DNA of 17,265 bases from Planctomycetota bacterium (GCA_016793305.1 JAEUHU010000085.1:1-17265); one strand, 5' to 3'. Counted from the stretch's first letter, positions 1-7,917 are shown. A program made the numbers and translations. The notes: a model not told the origin generated them from the letters alone.

Positions 1-1
1 G

Positions 2-412
2 TCCGATCTGTCGCGAGGCCAGGTCACCGACTTGAAGGCCCAGCTGCGCGGCATGGAGGGCGAGAAGCGCTTCCAGGACGCGCGCGACCTCGAAGTGCTG
101 GGTCGCAAGGCGGAGGCCCTGGCTGCCTTCGAGAAGCTGGCGGCCGACTTCCCCGAAGGTCTGCGCGACGTCGCGGCGCGGGTGTCCGGGCTGCGCGTCG
201 ACGTGCAGGGTGCGAGCGACGAGTGGGCGGCCGCCGAGGCCGCCGAGGCCGCCGGCGACCTCGAGAAGGCGCTCGAGCACTACCGCGGCGCCGAGACCTA
301 CTACGCAGGCTGGCAGGACGGCAAGGCGCGCATCCAGCGCCTCGAGGCCGCGATCGCCGCCAAGAAGGCCGCCGAAGCCGCCGGCGCGCCGGCTCAGCCC
401 GAGCAGCCCTGA
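2..412 (+). CDS. C-terminal part of a TPR-like, Ala/Glu-rich protein (5' end outside window)
   Basis: The frame is open from the first complete codon at position 2 to a TGA at 410-412, so this is the C-terminal 136 residues of a longer protein. A TTG at 32 could be read as a start, but the frame stays open and protein-like upstream of it. The sequence holds two helix-pair segments of TPR type: one around 'RDLEVLGRKAEALAAFEKLA' and one around 'AAEAAGDLEKALEHYRGAE'. A charged Ala/Lys/Glu helix follows, then a Pro/Gln/Glu tail. Such TPR-like helices usually mediate protein-protein contacts. The main domain must lie upstream and cannot be judged here. The next gene begins 102 bp downstream on the same strand. 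The reading frame is secure; the function is unknown. Confidence 0.75.
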   Translation, partial: SDLSRGQVTDLKAQLRGMEGEKRFQDARDLEVLGRKAEALAAFEKLAADFPEGLRDVAARVSGLRVDVQGASDEWAAAEAAEAAGDLEKALEHYRGAETYYAGWQDGKARIQRLEAAIAAKKAAEAAGAPAQPEQP

Positions 413-429
413 GCCAGGCAGCTCGGCAA

Positions 430-456
430 GAATGCGGTCCTGACCGGTCTGCATTC
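430..456. repeat. Inverted repeat downstream of the TPR-like gene
   Basis: GAATGC at 430-435 is exactly complementary to GCATTC at 451-456. Between the arms lies a smaller GGTC-CT-GACC inverted repeat (436-445). It starts 17 bases after the stop at 412. It could form a hairpin after the upstream gene, but no T-tract follows, so a terminator role is unproven. Confidence 0.3.
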
Positions 457-474
457 CGAGCCGCTCCGAGCCGC
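455..474. repeat. Perfect 10-bp tandem repeat upstream of the histidine kinase
   Basis: TCCGAGCCGC occurs twice in immediate succession (455-464 and 465-474), 40 bp before the kinase start at 515. The period is close to one helical turn, which would suit a direct-repeat operator. In GC-rich DNA a slippage duplication is equally possible. Confidence 0.45.
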
Positions 475-514
475 AGCCCGCTCGCCTGTTCGCCGCCGCC
501 TCTGGCATGATGGC

Positions 515-2371
515 GTGGTGCGCGCCGTGTCGTTGGCAAGCCGGTTCCTCGTCACCCTCGTGGTGACTGCTGCGCTGCCGCTGCTGCTCTACGGCCTGTT
601 CTCCGTGCGCAGCATGCGCGCGCAGATCGACGAGCAGGTGGTGCGTGTGTTCCTGCCGCAGCTCGCGGCCGACCACGCCGACAAGATCGAAGCGCACCTG
701 CAGACCACCGACCAGGCGTGTGCGGTCGTGCGCGAGATCGCGCGGCGCGCCCTCGACGGCGCCGACGAACTCGAAGCGTTCGGCGAACAGGTCGAGCTGG
801 TCCCCGATCTGCTCGACAACAACCTCGACCTGTTGCTGCTCGCCGACGCGGACGGCCGCGTCGTCTACTGGCGCGAGGGCCTGCGCCTCGATCCGAGCAC
901 CCACCAGCGCCGCGCCGCCCTGGTGCCCGCGAGCGTCGCCGAGGCCGCGTGGTTCCAGGCGACGCAACGCGAGCGCGGCCTGCACTTCCTGCCGTGGGGG
1001 CGATCGCCGCTGTTGTGTGCGGGGCCGGAGCAGCGCTCGCTCGATCCAGGTGCGCACCACCTCGGCGTGGCGCTCGACGTGCCGCGGCCCGATGGCCCGC
1101 CCGGGGTGTTGTTCGCGTTGCTGCGCTGGACCGAGGTGCAGGAGGTCGTCGACCAGGCGCGCAAGGTGCTGGTCGCGCGCGCCGAGCTGCCGGGTTCGCA
1201 GGTGTTCCTGCTCGGGCGCGACGGGGTCGTGCTGGCGCACACGGATCGTGGCCGCTACGGCGAACGGCTGGCACCGGCGGGCCTCGCCGACGAACTGGTC
1301 GCCGCCACCGGCCCCGGGCGCACCGCCTTCGCCGACGCGCACGGTCGCTGGCGCTGCGGCTTCGCGCCGTGTGGCCGCACGGGTGCCCGCGACTTCGTGG
1401 TCGGTGTCGCGGTGCCCGAGACCGAACTGTTCGCCGCCAGCGACGCGTTCGAACGCGTGCTGCTGGTCGCGATCGTCGTCACCGTGCTGGTGCTGCTGGC
1501 CTGGTCGCTGGTCGCGTCGCGCGCGATCACCGCCCCGATCCAGGCACTGGTCGCGGCGACCCGCCGCATCGCCGGTGGCGACCTCACCGTCGCCGTGCCG
1601 CCGCGTGGCGGCCCCGAACTCGGCGAGCTGGCTTCGGCGTTCAACCAGATGGCGGGCGAGCTCGACGCCGGCCGGGCCCGTCTCGCCGCCGCCGAGCGTG
1701 ACCAGGCGTGGGCCGAGATGGCGCGCCAGGTCGCACACGAGGTGAAGAACCCGCTGCAGCCGATGCGCATGGCCGCCCAGCTGCTGCAGCGCGCCCGCAG
1801 CGAGCAGGACCCGCGCGCCGACCTGGTCGCCGAACGGCTCGCGCGCACCGTGCTCGAGCAGACCGAGGCGCTCGATCGCATCGCCAGCGACTTCCGCGCG
1901 TTCGCCGGCGTGGCGCCGGCCCAGCGCGTGGTCGTCGACGCCGACGCCTGGCTCGCCGAGGTGCGCGACCAGTGCACAGGCCTGTTCGCAGGCAAGCCGG
2001 TCCGGATCGACCTCGCGGCCGGGGCCGGCGACGTGCGCCTGTCGATCGATCCGAAGGCGCTGGCGCGCGTGTTCGTCAACCTCGTGCAGAACGCCCACGA
2101 AGCCGCCCCGGCAGGCGTGCACGTGGCCTTCGCGTCGCGGCTCGTCGACGGCCTGGTCGAGATCACCGTCGCGGACGACGGCCCCGGTGTGCCGGCGGCG
2201 GCGCGGGCGCGCTTGTTCGAGCCCTACTTCACGACCAAGACCTCCGGCACCGGACTCGGCCTCGCGATCTGCCGGCGGCTGGTCGAGGCGCACGGCGGCT
2301 CCGCGCGGCTGTTGCGTTCGGAGCCAGGCGCCACCGTGTTCGAGATCCGGCTGCCTCGCCACGACCACTGA
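515..2371 (+). CDS. NtrY-like membrane sensor histidine kinase with Cache-like sensor and HAMP domains
   Basis: This 618-residue protein is a complete two-component sensor kinase. A first membrane helix (about 11-32) is followed by a roughly 280-residue extracytoplasmic region with Cache/PAS-like strands ('LLLLADADGRVVY' near 106-118, 'VFLLGRDGVVLAHTD' near 230-244). A second helix (about 315-334) leads into a HAMP linker (about 335-384). The H-box is 'RQVAHEVKNPLQP' with phospho-acceptor H408; HExKNPLxP is typical of NtrY-type (HPK4) kinases. The ATPase domain has the N-box 'NLVQNAHEA' (N522, N526), G1 'DDGPG' (554-558) and 'TSGTGLGL' (576-583). It should autophosphorylate in response to a periplasmic signal and pass the phosphate to a response regulator, but none is encoded in the window. 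The start is GTG at 515 or GTG at 518; neither has a clear ribosome-binding site. The ligand cannot be inferred. Confidence 0.93.
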   Translation: MVRAVSLASRFLVTLVVTAALPLLLYGLFSVRSMRAQIDEQVVRVFLPQLAADHADKIEAHLQTTDQACAVVREIARRALDGADELEAFGEQVELVPDLLDNNLDLLLLADADGRVVYWREGLRLDPSTHQRRAALVPASVAEAAWFQATQRERGLHFLPWGRSPLLCAGPEQRSLDPGAHHLGVALDVPRPDGPPGVLFALLRWTEVQEVVDQARKVLVARAELPGSQVFLLGRDGVVLAHTDRGRYGERLAPAGLADELVAATGPGRTAFADAHGRWRCGFAPCGRTGARDFVVGVAVPETELFAASDAFERVLLVAIVVTVLVLLAWSLVASRAITAPIQALVAATRRIAGGDLTVAVPPRGGPELGELASAFNQMAGELDAGRARLAAAERDQAWAEMARQVAHEVKNPLQPMRMAAQLLQRARSEQDPRADLVAERLARTVLEQTEALDRIASDFRAFAGVAPAQRVVVDADAWLAEVRDQCTGLFAGKPVRIDLAAGAGDVRLSIDPKALARVFVNLVQNAHEAAPAGVHVAFASRLVDGLVEITVADDGPGVPAAARARLFEPYFTTKTSGTGLGLAICRRLVEAHGGSARLLRSEPGATVFEIRLPRHDH

Positions 2372-2388
2372 TGCGCGCTGCGCCGCGG

Positions 2389-2407
2389 GGCGGGCGGAGA
2401 ACCCGCC
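2389..2407. terminator. GC-rich hairpin after the histidine kinase (possible terminator)
   Basis: GGCGGG (2389-2394) pairs with CCCGCC (2402-2407) around a 7-nt loop, 17 bases past the kinase stop. Surrounding GC runs could lengthen the stem imperfectly. No T-tract follows, so it may only attenuate read-through into the DUF1028 gene. The rest of the 81-bp gap shows nothing recognisable. Confidence 0.25.
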
Positions 2408-2452
2408 GCCGCCCCTCGACGTCGACGCAGGGCCAACGACAATGCCCGCGCC

Positions 2453-4528
2453 ATGCCTTCCCTGCGCAGCGTCGTCGCGTTCTTGCTCGCCGTGCTGTTG
2501 CCAGCGGCCATGGCGTCCGCGACCTGGTCGATCGTCCTCGTCGATCTCGTCACCGGGGAAGTCGCAGTGGTGATCGCGACGTGCGTGCCCAACTACGACC
2601 TGCGACCGGCCACGGTCGTGATCGTGCCCGGCCGTGGCGCCGCCGCTGCCCAGTTGACTCCTGCATCGCTGGCGCGGCGAGAGGCGATCCGGAACGGCCT
2701 GCTGCAGGGCGCCTCCGCGGCGCAGATCCTGGCGCAGCTCGCGGCGAGTGACGCGGCCCACGCCCACCGGCAGTACGGCATCGTCGATCTCGGCGGCGGC
2801 AGTGCGACCTTCACCGGCTCGTTCGCGTCGAACTGGGCGGGTGGGCGCACCGGGCAGATCGGTTCGCTGGTCTACGCGATCCAGGGCAACGTGCTCGCCG
2901 GCGACGCCGTGCTGAACGCCGCCGAACAGGCGCTGCTGCTGACGCCCGGCGACCTGCCCGAGAAGCTGATGGTGGCGATGGAGGCGGCCACGGCGATGGG
3001 CGGCGACGGGCGCTGCTCGTGCAACTCCCAGGCGCCGACGGCGTGTGGCACGCCGCCGCCGAGCTTCGCGAAGGCCTCGCACATCGCCCTGATGCTGGTC
3101 AGTCGGCCCGGCGACCTCGACGCGCCCTGCACCGATCTCGAGGGCTGCGCGCGCGGCACCTACTGGCTCGAGTGCAACGTGGCCGGCCAGCCGGCGAGTG
3201 CGCCCGACGCGGTGCAGCAGCTGCGCACGCAGCTGCAGGCGTGGCGCGCCCTGCAGGTCGGTCGCGCCGACCACTACCGATCGGAGTTCAGGTTCGTCGG
3301 CGGCACGGTGCAGCCGAACGGCGACGTCGTGATGACCGCGGAGGTGACGCTGCGCGACCAGAACGGCAACCCCGTCGGCAACGCGGCCGCGCTGACCGTG
3401 GCGCCGGTCGCGGGCAGCCCGGCCGGCGCGCTCACCGTCGGGCCGATCGTGGCGATGCCGAACGGCACCTACCGCGTCGACCTCTTGGCCGGGTTCTACA
3501 CGCCGGACCTCGATCTCGAGGTCGTGGCGACCGACGCGGTCGGCCGCGCGATGTTGTGGCCGCGGCCGCGCTTCCGCATCGCCGAGCTGCTGCCGGACTG
3601 CGCCACCGGTGCCGTGCCGGCGGCGAACGGCTTCGCCGACGTGCTGCGGGTCGACGGCAGCGCCGGCGAACAGCGGGTCGCGACGGTCGCCACGGGCCAG
3701 CCGTTCACGATCGACGTGCTGCCGCCGCCGCTCTCCACCTCGGGTGGGCCAGCGGGCATGTTCGCGCTGTGGGTCCACTACGGATTGCCGCCGACCGGCC
3801 TGCAGGTGCCGCTCGGGGGCAACGCCGGGGCGCTGTGCTTCCTGCCTCCGCCGTTCTCGAACGCCCCGGCGTTCCTGTTGGCGGACTCGTTCGCCTTCGG
3901 CGGGATGTTCGCGGTCGGGCCCGCACCCTGGTCGTTGCCGCTCGGCGGCGTGCCGTTCGCGCTCGGCGCGGTGCTGCAAGGAGTGATGTACGTCGACGAC
4001 GCTGGCACGGTCGCCGCGACCAATGCGGTGGTGCTGCGGGTCGTGCCGTTGCCGGCGCCGACCATCAGGTCGATGACGCCGTCGGTGCCGACCGCCGGCC
4101 AAGCCGTGGTGCTGCAGGGCAGCAACTTCCTGCCAGGGCTCACTGCGACACTCGCCGGGATCGACCTGCCGATCACGATCCTGTCGCCGAACAGCGTGCA
4201 GTTCGTGATGCCGGCCGCGGTGCCGTGCGATGCCGCGCTGGTGCTGACGAACGTCGGCGGCGCCAGTGCCGTCCGCAACGGCAACCCGTCACCGCTGGTG
4301 ACCACGGCACCTGCCACCGGTTCGCGAACCGGTGGCACGCCGCTGCTGGTCTTGGGCCAGAACCTGCTCGGCTGCACGGTCGAGGTCCATGGCACGCCGG
4401 TGACGCTCCTGGCTCAGGCCACGACCGCGCTGTACGGCCTGCTGCCCCCAGGTGCACCGGGGCCTGGCACCTTGGTGGTGCGCGGCCCCAGCGGCTGTGC
4501 GGTGACGCGGCCGTTCACCTACCAGTGA
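2453..4528 (+). CDS. Exported DUF1028 (Ntn-hydrolase-like) protein with C-terminal IPT/TIG domains
   Basis: This 691-residue protein starts at ATG 2453, which opens a signal peptide (about residues 1-23) ending in the signal-peptidase I motif A21-S22-A23. The mature protein would begin TWSIVLVDLVTGEVAV, matching the start of DUF1028 proteins. Further DUF1028 hallmarks are 'QYGIVDLGG', 'WAGGRTGQIGSLVYAIQGN' and 'AMEAATAMGGDGRCS'. DUF1028 is thought to have an Ntn-hydrolase-like fold, whose nucleophile is the residue freed at the N-terminus, so T24 is a candidate. Next come an Ig-like stretch (about 275-380), a hydrophobic beta-rich stretch (about 385-530), and two IPT/TIG domains (about 535-612 and 613-691; 'GGTPLLVLGQN'). 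The IPT domains suggest surface or extracellular placement. Substrate unknown. The stop abuts the stop of the convergent methyltransferase gene. DUF1028 and IPT assignments are firm; catalysis is inferred. Confidence 0.88.
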   Translation: MPSLRSVVAFLLAVLLPAAMASATWSIVLVDLVTGEVAVVIATCVPNYDLRPATVVIVPGRGAAAAQLTPASLARREAIRNGLLQGASAAQILAQLAASDAAHAHRQYGIVDLGGGSATFTGSFASNWAGGRTGQIGSLVYAIQGNVLAGDAVLNAAEQALLLTPGDLPEKLMVAMEAATAMGGDGRCSCNSQAPTACGTPPPSFAKASHIALMLVSRPGDLDAPCTDLEGCARGTYWLECNVAGQPASAPDAVQQLRTQLQAWRALQVGRADHYRSEFRFVGGTVQPNGDVVMTAEVTLRDQNGNPVGNAAALTVAPVAGSPAGALTVGPIVAMPNGTYRVDLLAGFYTPDLDLEVVATDAVGRAMLWPRPRFRIAELLPDCATGAVPAANGFADVLRVDGSAGEQRVATVATGQPFTIDVLPPPLSTSGGPAGMFALWVHYGLPPTGLQVPLGGNAGALCFLPPPFSNAPAFLLADSFAFGGMFAVGPAPWSLPLGGVPFALGAVLQGVMYVDDAGTVAATNAVVLRVVPLPAPTIRSMTPSVPTAGQAVVLQGSNFLPGLTATLAGIDLPITILSPNSVQFVMPAAVPCDAALVLTNVGGASAVRNGNPSPLVTTAPATGSRTGGTPLLVLGQNLLGCTVEVHGTPVTLLAQATTALYGLLPPGAPGPGTLVVRGPSGCAVTRPFTYQ
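4312..4337. repeat. 26-bp perfect palindrome inside the DUF1028/IPT gene
   Basis: The 13-base arm TGCCACCGGTTCG is followed without spacer by its exact reverse complement. It lies in frame at the start of the second IPT domain, encoding A-T-G-S-R-T-G-G (residues 621-628). The core consists of nested palindromic hexamers ACCGGT, TCGCGA and ACCGGT. It may be a by-product of codon choice for the IPT loop. Confidence 0.85.
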
Positions 4529-6577
4529 TCACCTGCCAGGGATGAGCACCGCAGCCCGCCAGCGGTTCGGTCGGCGCAGCTCGGGAGGCAGTTCGCGGTC
4601 GACCCGCCAGAAGCCCTTCGTCAGCGCTCCGGCGGGAACCCGCCGCAGCGCCGCGGCAGGTCGTTCGCAGTCGCGCGTGATCCAGGCGACGTCGGCGTCG
4701 TCGAGGCCGAACGAACGTCCGACCCGCACGTCGAGCTGCTCCATCAGATCCGCCCGCGTCGCAGGTTCGACGGCCGGTCCGGCGGCGGGGCACCAGCCTT
4801 CGCCCTCGGCCGCGCGCCACAGCGAGGCGTGACCTGGCAGCAGCGCGCACAGCCGCAACGCAAGTCGCGCGAGCTCGCGTTCGTCGTCGTCGTCCAGCGT
4901 CGGCAGCACGCAGTCGGCGAGCACGAATTGGTTCAGGTTGGTGCCGGCGAGCCGCTGGCGCAGCGCCCAGTCGAACGGCAACGAGCCGAGCACGGCGGCG
5001 GCCGCGGCGAGTTCGCGCAGCGGCGCCCGCCTTCCCTGCACGGCCGGCCAGGGCGTCAGCACGCCGAGCGAGTTGCCGCACGGGGCGTCGGGCAGCAGGC
5101 AGGCGAGCATCGTGCGTTCGTTGCTGGCGTTGCCCAGCGCGCGATGCACGAGGCGGAACGGGGCGCGCCCTGCGGCCTTCGCACGCCACGCGTCGACGCG
5201 CACCAGGAAGGCCGGGCGCACGGCTTCGAGCGCGGTCGGCGGTTCCCAGCGGGTGCCGTGGCCGGTGCCGCCGGCGTGGGCGCCGACGTTCGGGTGCAGG
5301 CCGCCGATCATGGCGCCTTGCAGCAACGGCAGCAGGTCGGGGCGATCGGCACAGCGCCACAGGCCGTCGTCGTCCGGCCGGTAGCCCTGCCGTTCGGCCT
5401 CGTCGCGCGGCACGAAGTGCCGGCGATCGCTGGTCATGTTCCAGTCGCCCTGCCGCCACGCGAAGTGGCCGCGCGGCCCGCACAGCGGCGTGCCGCAGCG
5501 CTGCATGCGCAGCAACAGTTCGAGGTCGCGCGGGTCGTCCGCTTCGACGAACGTGCCCGAGCCCGGGCTCAGCGCACGCAGCTCGGCCGCCGCCAGTCGG
5601 GTGTGCGTCGGGACCTCGGCGCGCCAGTCGGTGAGCTCGGTCCGGCCGAAGGCCACGCGCACGTGGGTGGTGGGGCCCGGCCGCTGTGCCACGAGCGCGC
5701 CGAAGCGGTAGCGGCCGTCGATCGCGAACACCTTGCGGCGGTTCTCGAAGCCGAACAGCCACTGCCAGTCGGCGCCGTCGAGCAGCAGCCGTCGCACGGA
5801 CTCCGCGTCGCGGTCGAACCACAGGCTCGCCGGCACGATCATCCCGACGACGCCGTGTGGGTGCAGCAGGCGCAGGGCGCGTTCGACGAACAGGCGGTAG
5901 GTGTAGAGCTTGCCGCGGCCCTGATGGTGGAAGTGGCGCCGCAGCGTCGCGACGTAGGCCGCGGCGGTCGGCGTCGCCTGCAGCGTCTCCCACGGCGGGT
6001 TGGTCAGCACGGCGTCGAAGCTGCCGTCGGCGAGGTCGAGCAGGCCGTCGCCAGCGTGGATCCGCGCGGCGACTTCGCGTGGGTTGCCGAGGCACCCGGC
6101 TTCTTCCCACACTGCGAGGGCGGCGAGCGCAGCCGCGGTCGCGTCGGCGTCGACGCCGTGCAGGCTCGCGAGGGCCTCGCGCGCCGGCAGGCCGTTCGCC
6201 CGCAGGGTGCGGAACGCCGCGCGCAGGAACGTGCCGCCGCCGACCGCTGGATCGACGACGCGCAACGGTTCTGCGTGGTTCGCTTGGAGCAGCACCAGGG
6301 CGCGGTCCACGGTCGGCTGCGCCAGTTCCAGCGGCGTGAACCAGGCCCCGTGCTGCTTCCTGTGGTCGTCGGCCAGGAGCCTCGGGTAGTGCTCGGCGAG
6401 CTCCACGAACGAACGGGGCAGAGCTGGATCGATCGCCGCAGCCGGTTCGCCGACCGTCGGCGGCAGCAGGGTCCGCGCGAGTTCGTCCCCGAGCCGCGCC
6501 GCGACGACGCGACGAGCCGAGCCGCGCAGCGTCGCCCAGCGGCAGGAGGGGTCGGGGGGGCCGGGAACAGGCTGCAC
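4529..6577 (-). CDS. Orphan Eco57I/type IIG-like N6-adenine DNA methyltransferase
   Basis: This 682-residue protein starts at GTG 6577. It carries class I amino-methyltransferase motifs in gamma order: motif X 'GAWFTPLELAQ' (77-87), AdoMet-binding motif I 'VVDPAVGGGTFL' (107-118), and the catalytic N6-adenine motif 'LTNPPW' (191-196). Downstream signatures of Eco57I/type IIG enzymes are 'FENRRKVFAIDGRYRFGALV' (277-296), 'LGNASNERTMLACLLP' (481-496) and 'LPFDWALRQRLAGTNLNQF' (533-551), which surround the usual DNA-recognition region. It should methylate adenine in a specific DNA sequence. The short N-terminus shows no PD-(D/E)XK nuclease motif, and no restriction gene is adjacent, so it looks like a stand-alone methylase or a remnant of a restriction system. 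It lies 61 bp behind ilvA on the same strand and may be cotranscribed with it. The recognition sequence is unknown. Confidence 0.9.
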   Translation of the reverse strand: MQPVPGPPDPSCRWATLRGSARRVVAARLGDELARTLLPPTVGEPAAAIDPALPRSFVELAEHYPRLLADDHRKQHGAWFTPLELAQPTVDRALVLLQANHAEPLRVVDPAVGGGTFLRAAFRTLRANGLPAREALASLHGVDADATAAALAALAVWEEAGCLGNPREVAARIHAGDGLLDLADGSFDAVLTNPPWETLQATPTAAAYVATLRRHFHHQGRGKLYTYRLFVERALRLLHPHGVVGMIVPASLWFDRDAESVRRLLLDGADWQWLFGFENRRKVFAIDGRYRFGALVAQRPGPTTHVRVAFGRTELTDWRAEVPTHTRLAAAELRALSPGSGTFVEADDPRDLELLLRMQRCGTPLCGPRGHFAWRQGDWNMTSDRRHFVPRDEAERQGYRPDDDGLWRCADRPDLLPLLQGAMIGGLHPNVGAHAGGTGHGTRWEPPTALEAVRPAFLVRVDAWRAKAAGRAPFRLVHRALGNASNERTMLACLLPDAPCGNSLGVLTPWPAVQGRRAPLRELAAAAAVLGSLPFDWALRQRLAGTNLNQFVLADCVLPTLDDDDERELARLALRLCALLPGHASLWRAAEGEGWCPAAGPAVEPATRADLMEQLDVRVGRSFGLDDADVAWITRDCERPAAALRRVPAGALTKGFWRVDRELPPELRRPNRWRAAVLIPGR

Positions 6578-6638
6578 GGCGAGCAGCGTCGCGCCAGTTC
6601 GACGCGAAAACCAGGGGCGCCGCTTCGCCGACCGCTTG

Positions 6639-7847
6639 CTACAGCGACTGCGCCGGGAACCCGGCCTCCTCGAGCGTCGCCAGGATCTGCTCGACGTGCG
6701 CCTTGCCGCGCGTCTCCATCACCACGTCGAGTTCCGCCTGGCGCGGCGGCAGGCCGGTGAACAGGCGCTGGTGCTCGATGTCGATGATGTCGGCGCCGGC
6801 GGCGCCGATCATCTGCGTGACGCGCGCCAGCACACCCGGCACGTCGTGGATGGCGATGCGCAGCTTGGCGATCTTGCCGTCGCGCTTCAGGCCCCGCAGC
6901 AGCACCGTCGCCAGCATGCGGCGGTCGATGTTGCCGCCGCAGATCACCACGCCGACGTCGCGGTCACGCAGCAGTGCCGAGTGCTTCATCACCGCGGCGA
7001 ACCCGGCCGCACCAGCTCCCTCGGCGACCAGCTTCTGCTGGGCGGCGAGCACCTGCACCGCGGTCTCGATGTCGACCTCGTCGACCAGCAGGATGTCGTC
7101 GACCAGCTCCTTCAGGATCGCCGACGTGACGACGCCGGGCGTCTTCACCGCGATGCCGTCGGCGAGCGTGTGCGTGTGCAGCACCGGCGGCTTCTCGCCG
7201 CGCAGCGCCGCGCGCATCGACGGGCACATCGCCGTCTGCACGCCGTAGACCCGGCAGTTCGGCTTCACGTGCTTGGCCCAGATCGCCATGCCGGCACACA
7301 GCCCGCCGCCGCCGACCGGGATCACCAGCGTGTCGATCTGCGGCACGTCCTCGAGCATCTCGATCGCGATCGTGCCCTGGCCGGCGACCACGTCGACGTC
7401 GTCGTACGGGTGCACGAACACGTAGCCGCGCTGTGCCGCGAGGTCCTTCGCGTGCACCGTCGACTCGGCGACCGACTCGCCGCGCAGGATCACCTCGGCG
7501 CCGAGTGCTTCGGTGCGTTCGACCTTCGAGAACGGCGTCGTCTGCGGCATCACGATCGCCGCCTTGATGCCGAGGCGCCGCGCGTGGTGGGCGACGCCCT
7601 GCGCGTGGTTGCCGGCCGACGCCGCGACCACGCCGGCGGGCGGGTTCGGCCCTTGGGCCAGGCGCTGCAGCTTGCAGCAGCTGCCCCGGTCCTTGAACGA
7701 GCCGGTGTACTGCAGCGTCTCGAGCTTCAGGTGGAGTCGCAGGCCCAGCATCTCGCCGAGGCGAGGGGCCGCCACCGTCGGCGTGCGGTGCACGTGACTG
7801 CGGATCGTGGTGTGGGCGGCGGCGACGTCGTGAGCGGTGACCTGCAT
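6639..7847 (-). CDS. ilvA: Threonine ammonia-lyase (threonine dehydratase), PLP-dependent, with C-terminal ACT domain
   Basis: This 402-residue fold-type II PLP enzyme should convert L-threonine to 2-oxobutanoate and ammonia, the entry step to isoleucine synthesis or threonine breakdown. Visible motifs are the Schiff-base lysine in 'TGSFKDRG' (K52), 'SAGNHAQG' (77-84), the PLP-phosphate loop 'PVGGGGLCAG' (177-186), and 'VVICGGNID' near 300-308. A single ACT domain (about 328-402, starting 'RIAIHDVPGVLARVTQMIG') suggests allosteric control. The length fits the medium, one-ACT-domain form of the family. ATG 7847 is chosen because it begins at the usual family N-terminus. The frame is open further upstream, but that part has no homology and overlaps the divergent DUF1294 gene. 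No Shine-Dalgarno is seen. Biosynthetic versus catabolic role is not settled by sequence. Confidence 0.93.
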   Translation of the reverse strand: MQVTAHDVAAAHTTIRSHVHRTPTVAAPRLGEMLGLRLHLKLETLQYTGSFKDRGSCCKLQRLAQGPNPPAGVVAASAGNHAQGVAHHARRLGIKAAIVMPQTTPFSKVERTEALGAEVILRGESVAESTVHAKDLAAQRGYVFVHPYDDVDVVAGQGTIAIEMLEDVPQIDTLVIPVGGGGLCAGMAIWAKHVKPNCRVYGVQTAMCPSMRAALRGEKPPVLHTHTLADGIAVKTPGVVTSAILKELVDDILLVDEVDIETAVQVLAAQQKLVAEGAGAAGFAAVMKHSALLRDRDVGVVICGGNIDRRMLATVLLRGLKRDGKIAKLRIAIHDVPGVLARVTQMIGAAGADIIDIEHQRLFTGLPPRQAELDVVMETRGKAHVEQILATLEEAGFPAQSL

Positions 7848-7863
7848 GCGGCGTGGCAGCGTA

Positions 7864-7879
7864 GCGAGCCGATGCTCGC
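7864..7879. promoter_or_regulatory. Inverted repeat in the ilvA leader / divergent intergenic region
   Basis: GCGAGC (7864-7869) and GCTCGC (7874-7879) form a perfect 6-bp inverted repeat with a 4-nt loop CGAT, 16 bp upstream of the ilvA start. It could be a leader hairpin in the ilvA transcript or a small operator. The role is inferred only from position. Confidence 0.35.
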
Positions 7880-7896
7880 GTTGCCGCAGCCTCGCG

Positions 7897-7917
7897 TGGG
7901 CCGCATCATGCGGCCCA
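7897..7917. promoter_or_regulatory. 21-bp inverted repeat overlapping the DUF1294 start codon
   Basis: TGGGCCGCAT (7897-7906) and ATGCGGCCCA (7908-7917) are perfect reverse complements around one central base. With one G/T mismatch the symmetry extends to 7894-7920. The upstream candidate ATG of DUF1294 (7908) lies in the right arm, and the second (7917) starts at its last base. As DNA it could be a dimer-binding operator between divergent genes. As RNA it could form a 10-bp stem presenting the start codon in its loop. Confidence 0.5.

Noticed and set aside
6607..6629. Stem plus T4 run as a terminator between ilvA and the methyltransferase
   Set aside because: The stem is only 4 bp with a 6-nt loop, and the T-run is separated from it by several bases. 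Read-through is more likely.
4829..6760. A 643-codon plus-strand open frame opposite the methyltransferase gene
   Set aside because: The minus-strand frame has all methyltransferase motifs; the plus-strand translation is low-complexity Arg/Ala/Gln/Val and runs into the adjacent ilvA region.
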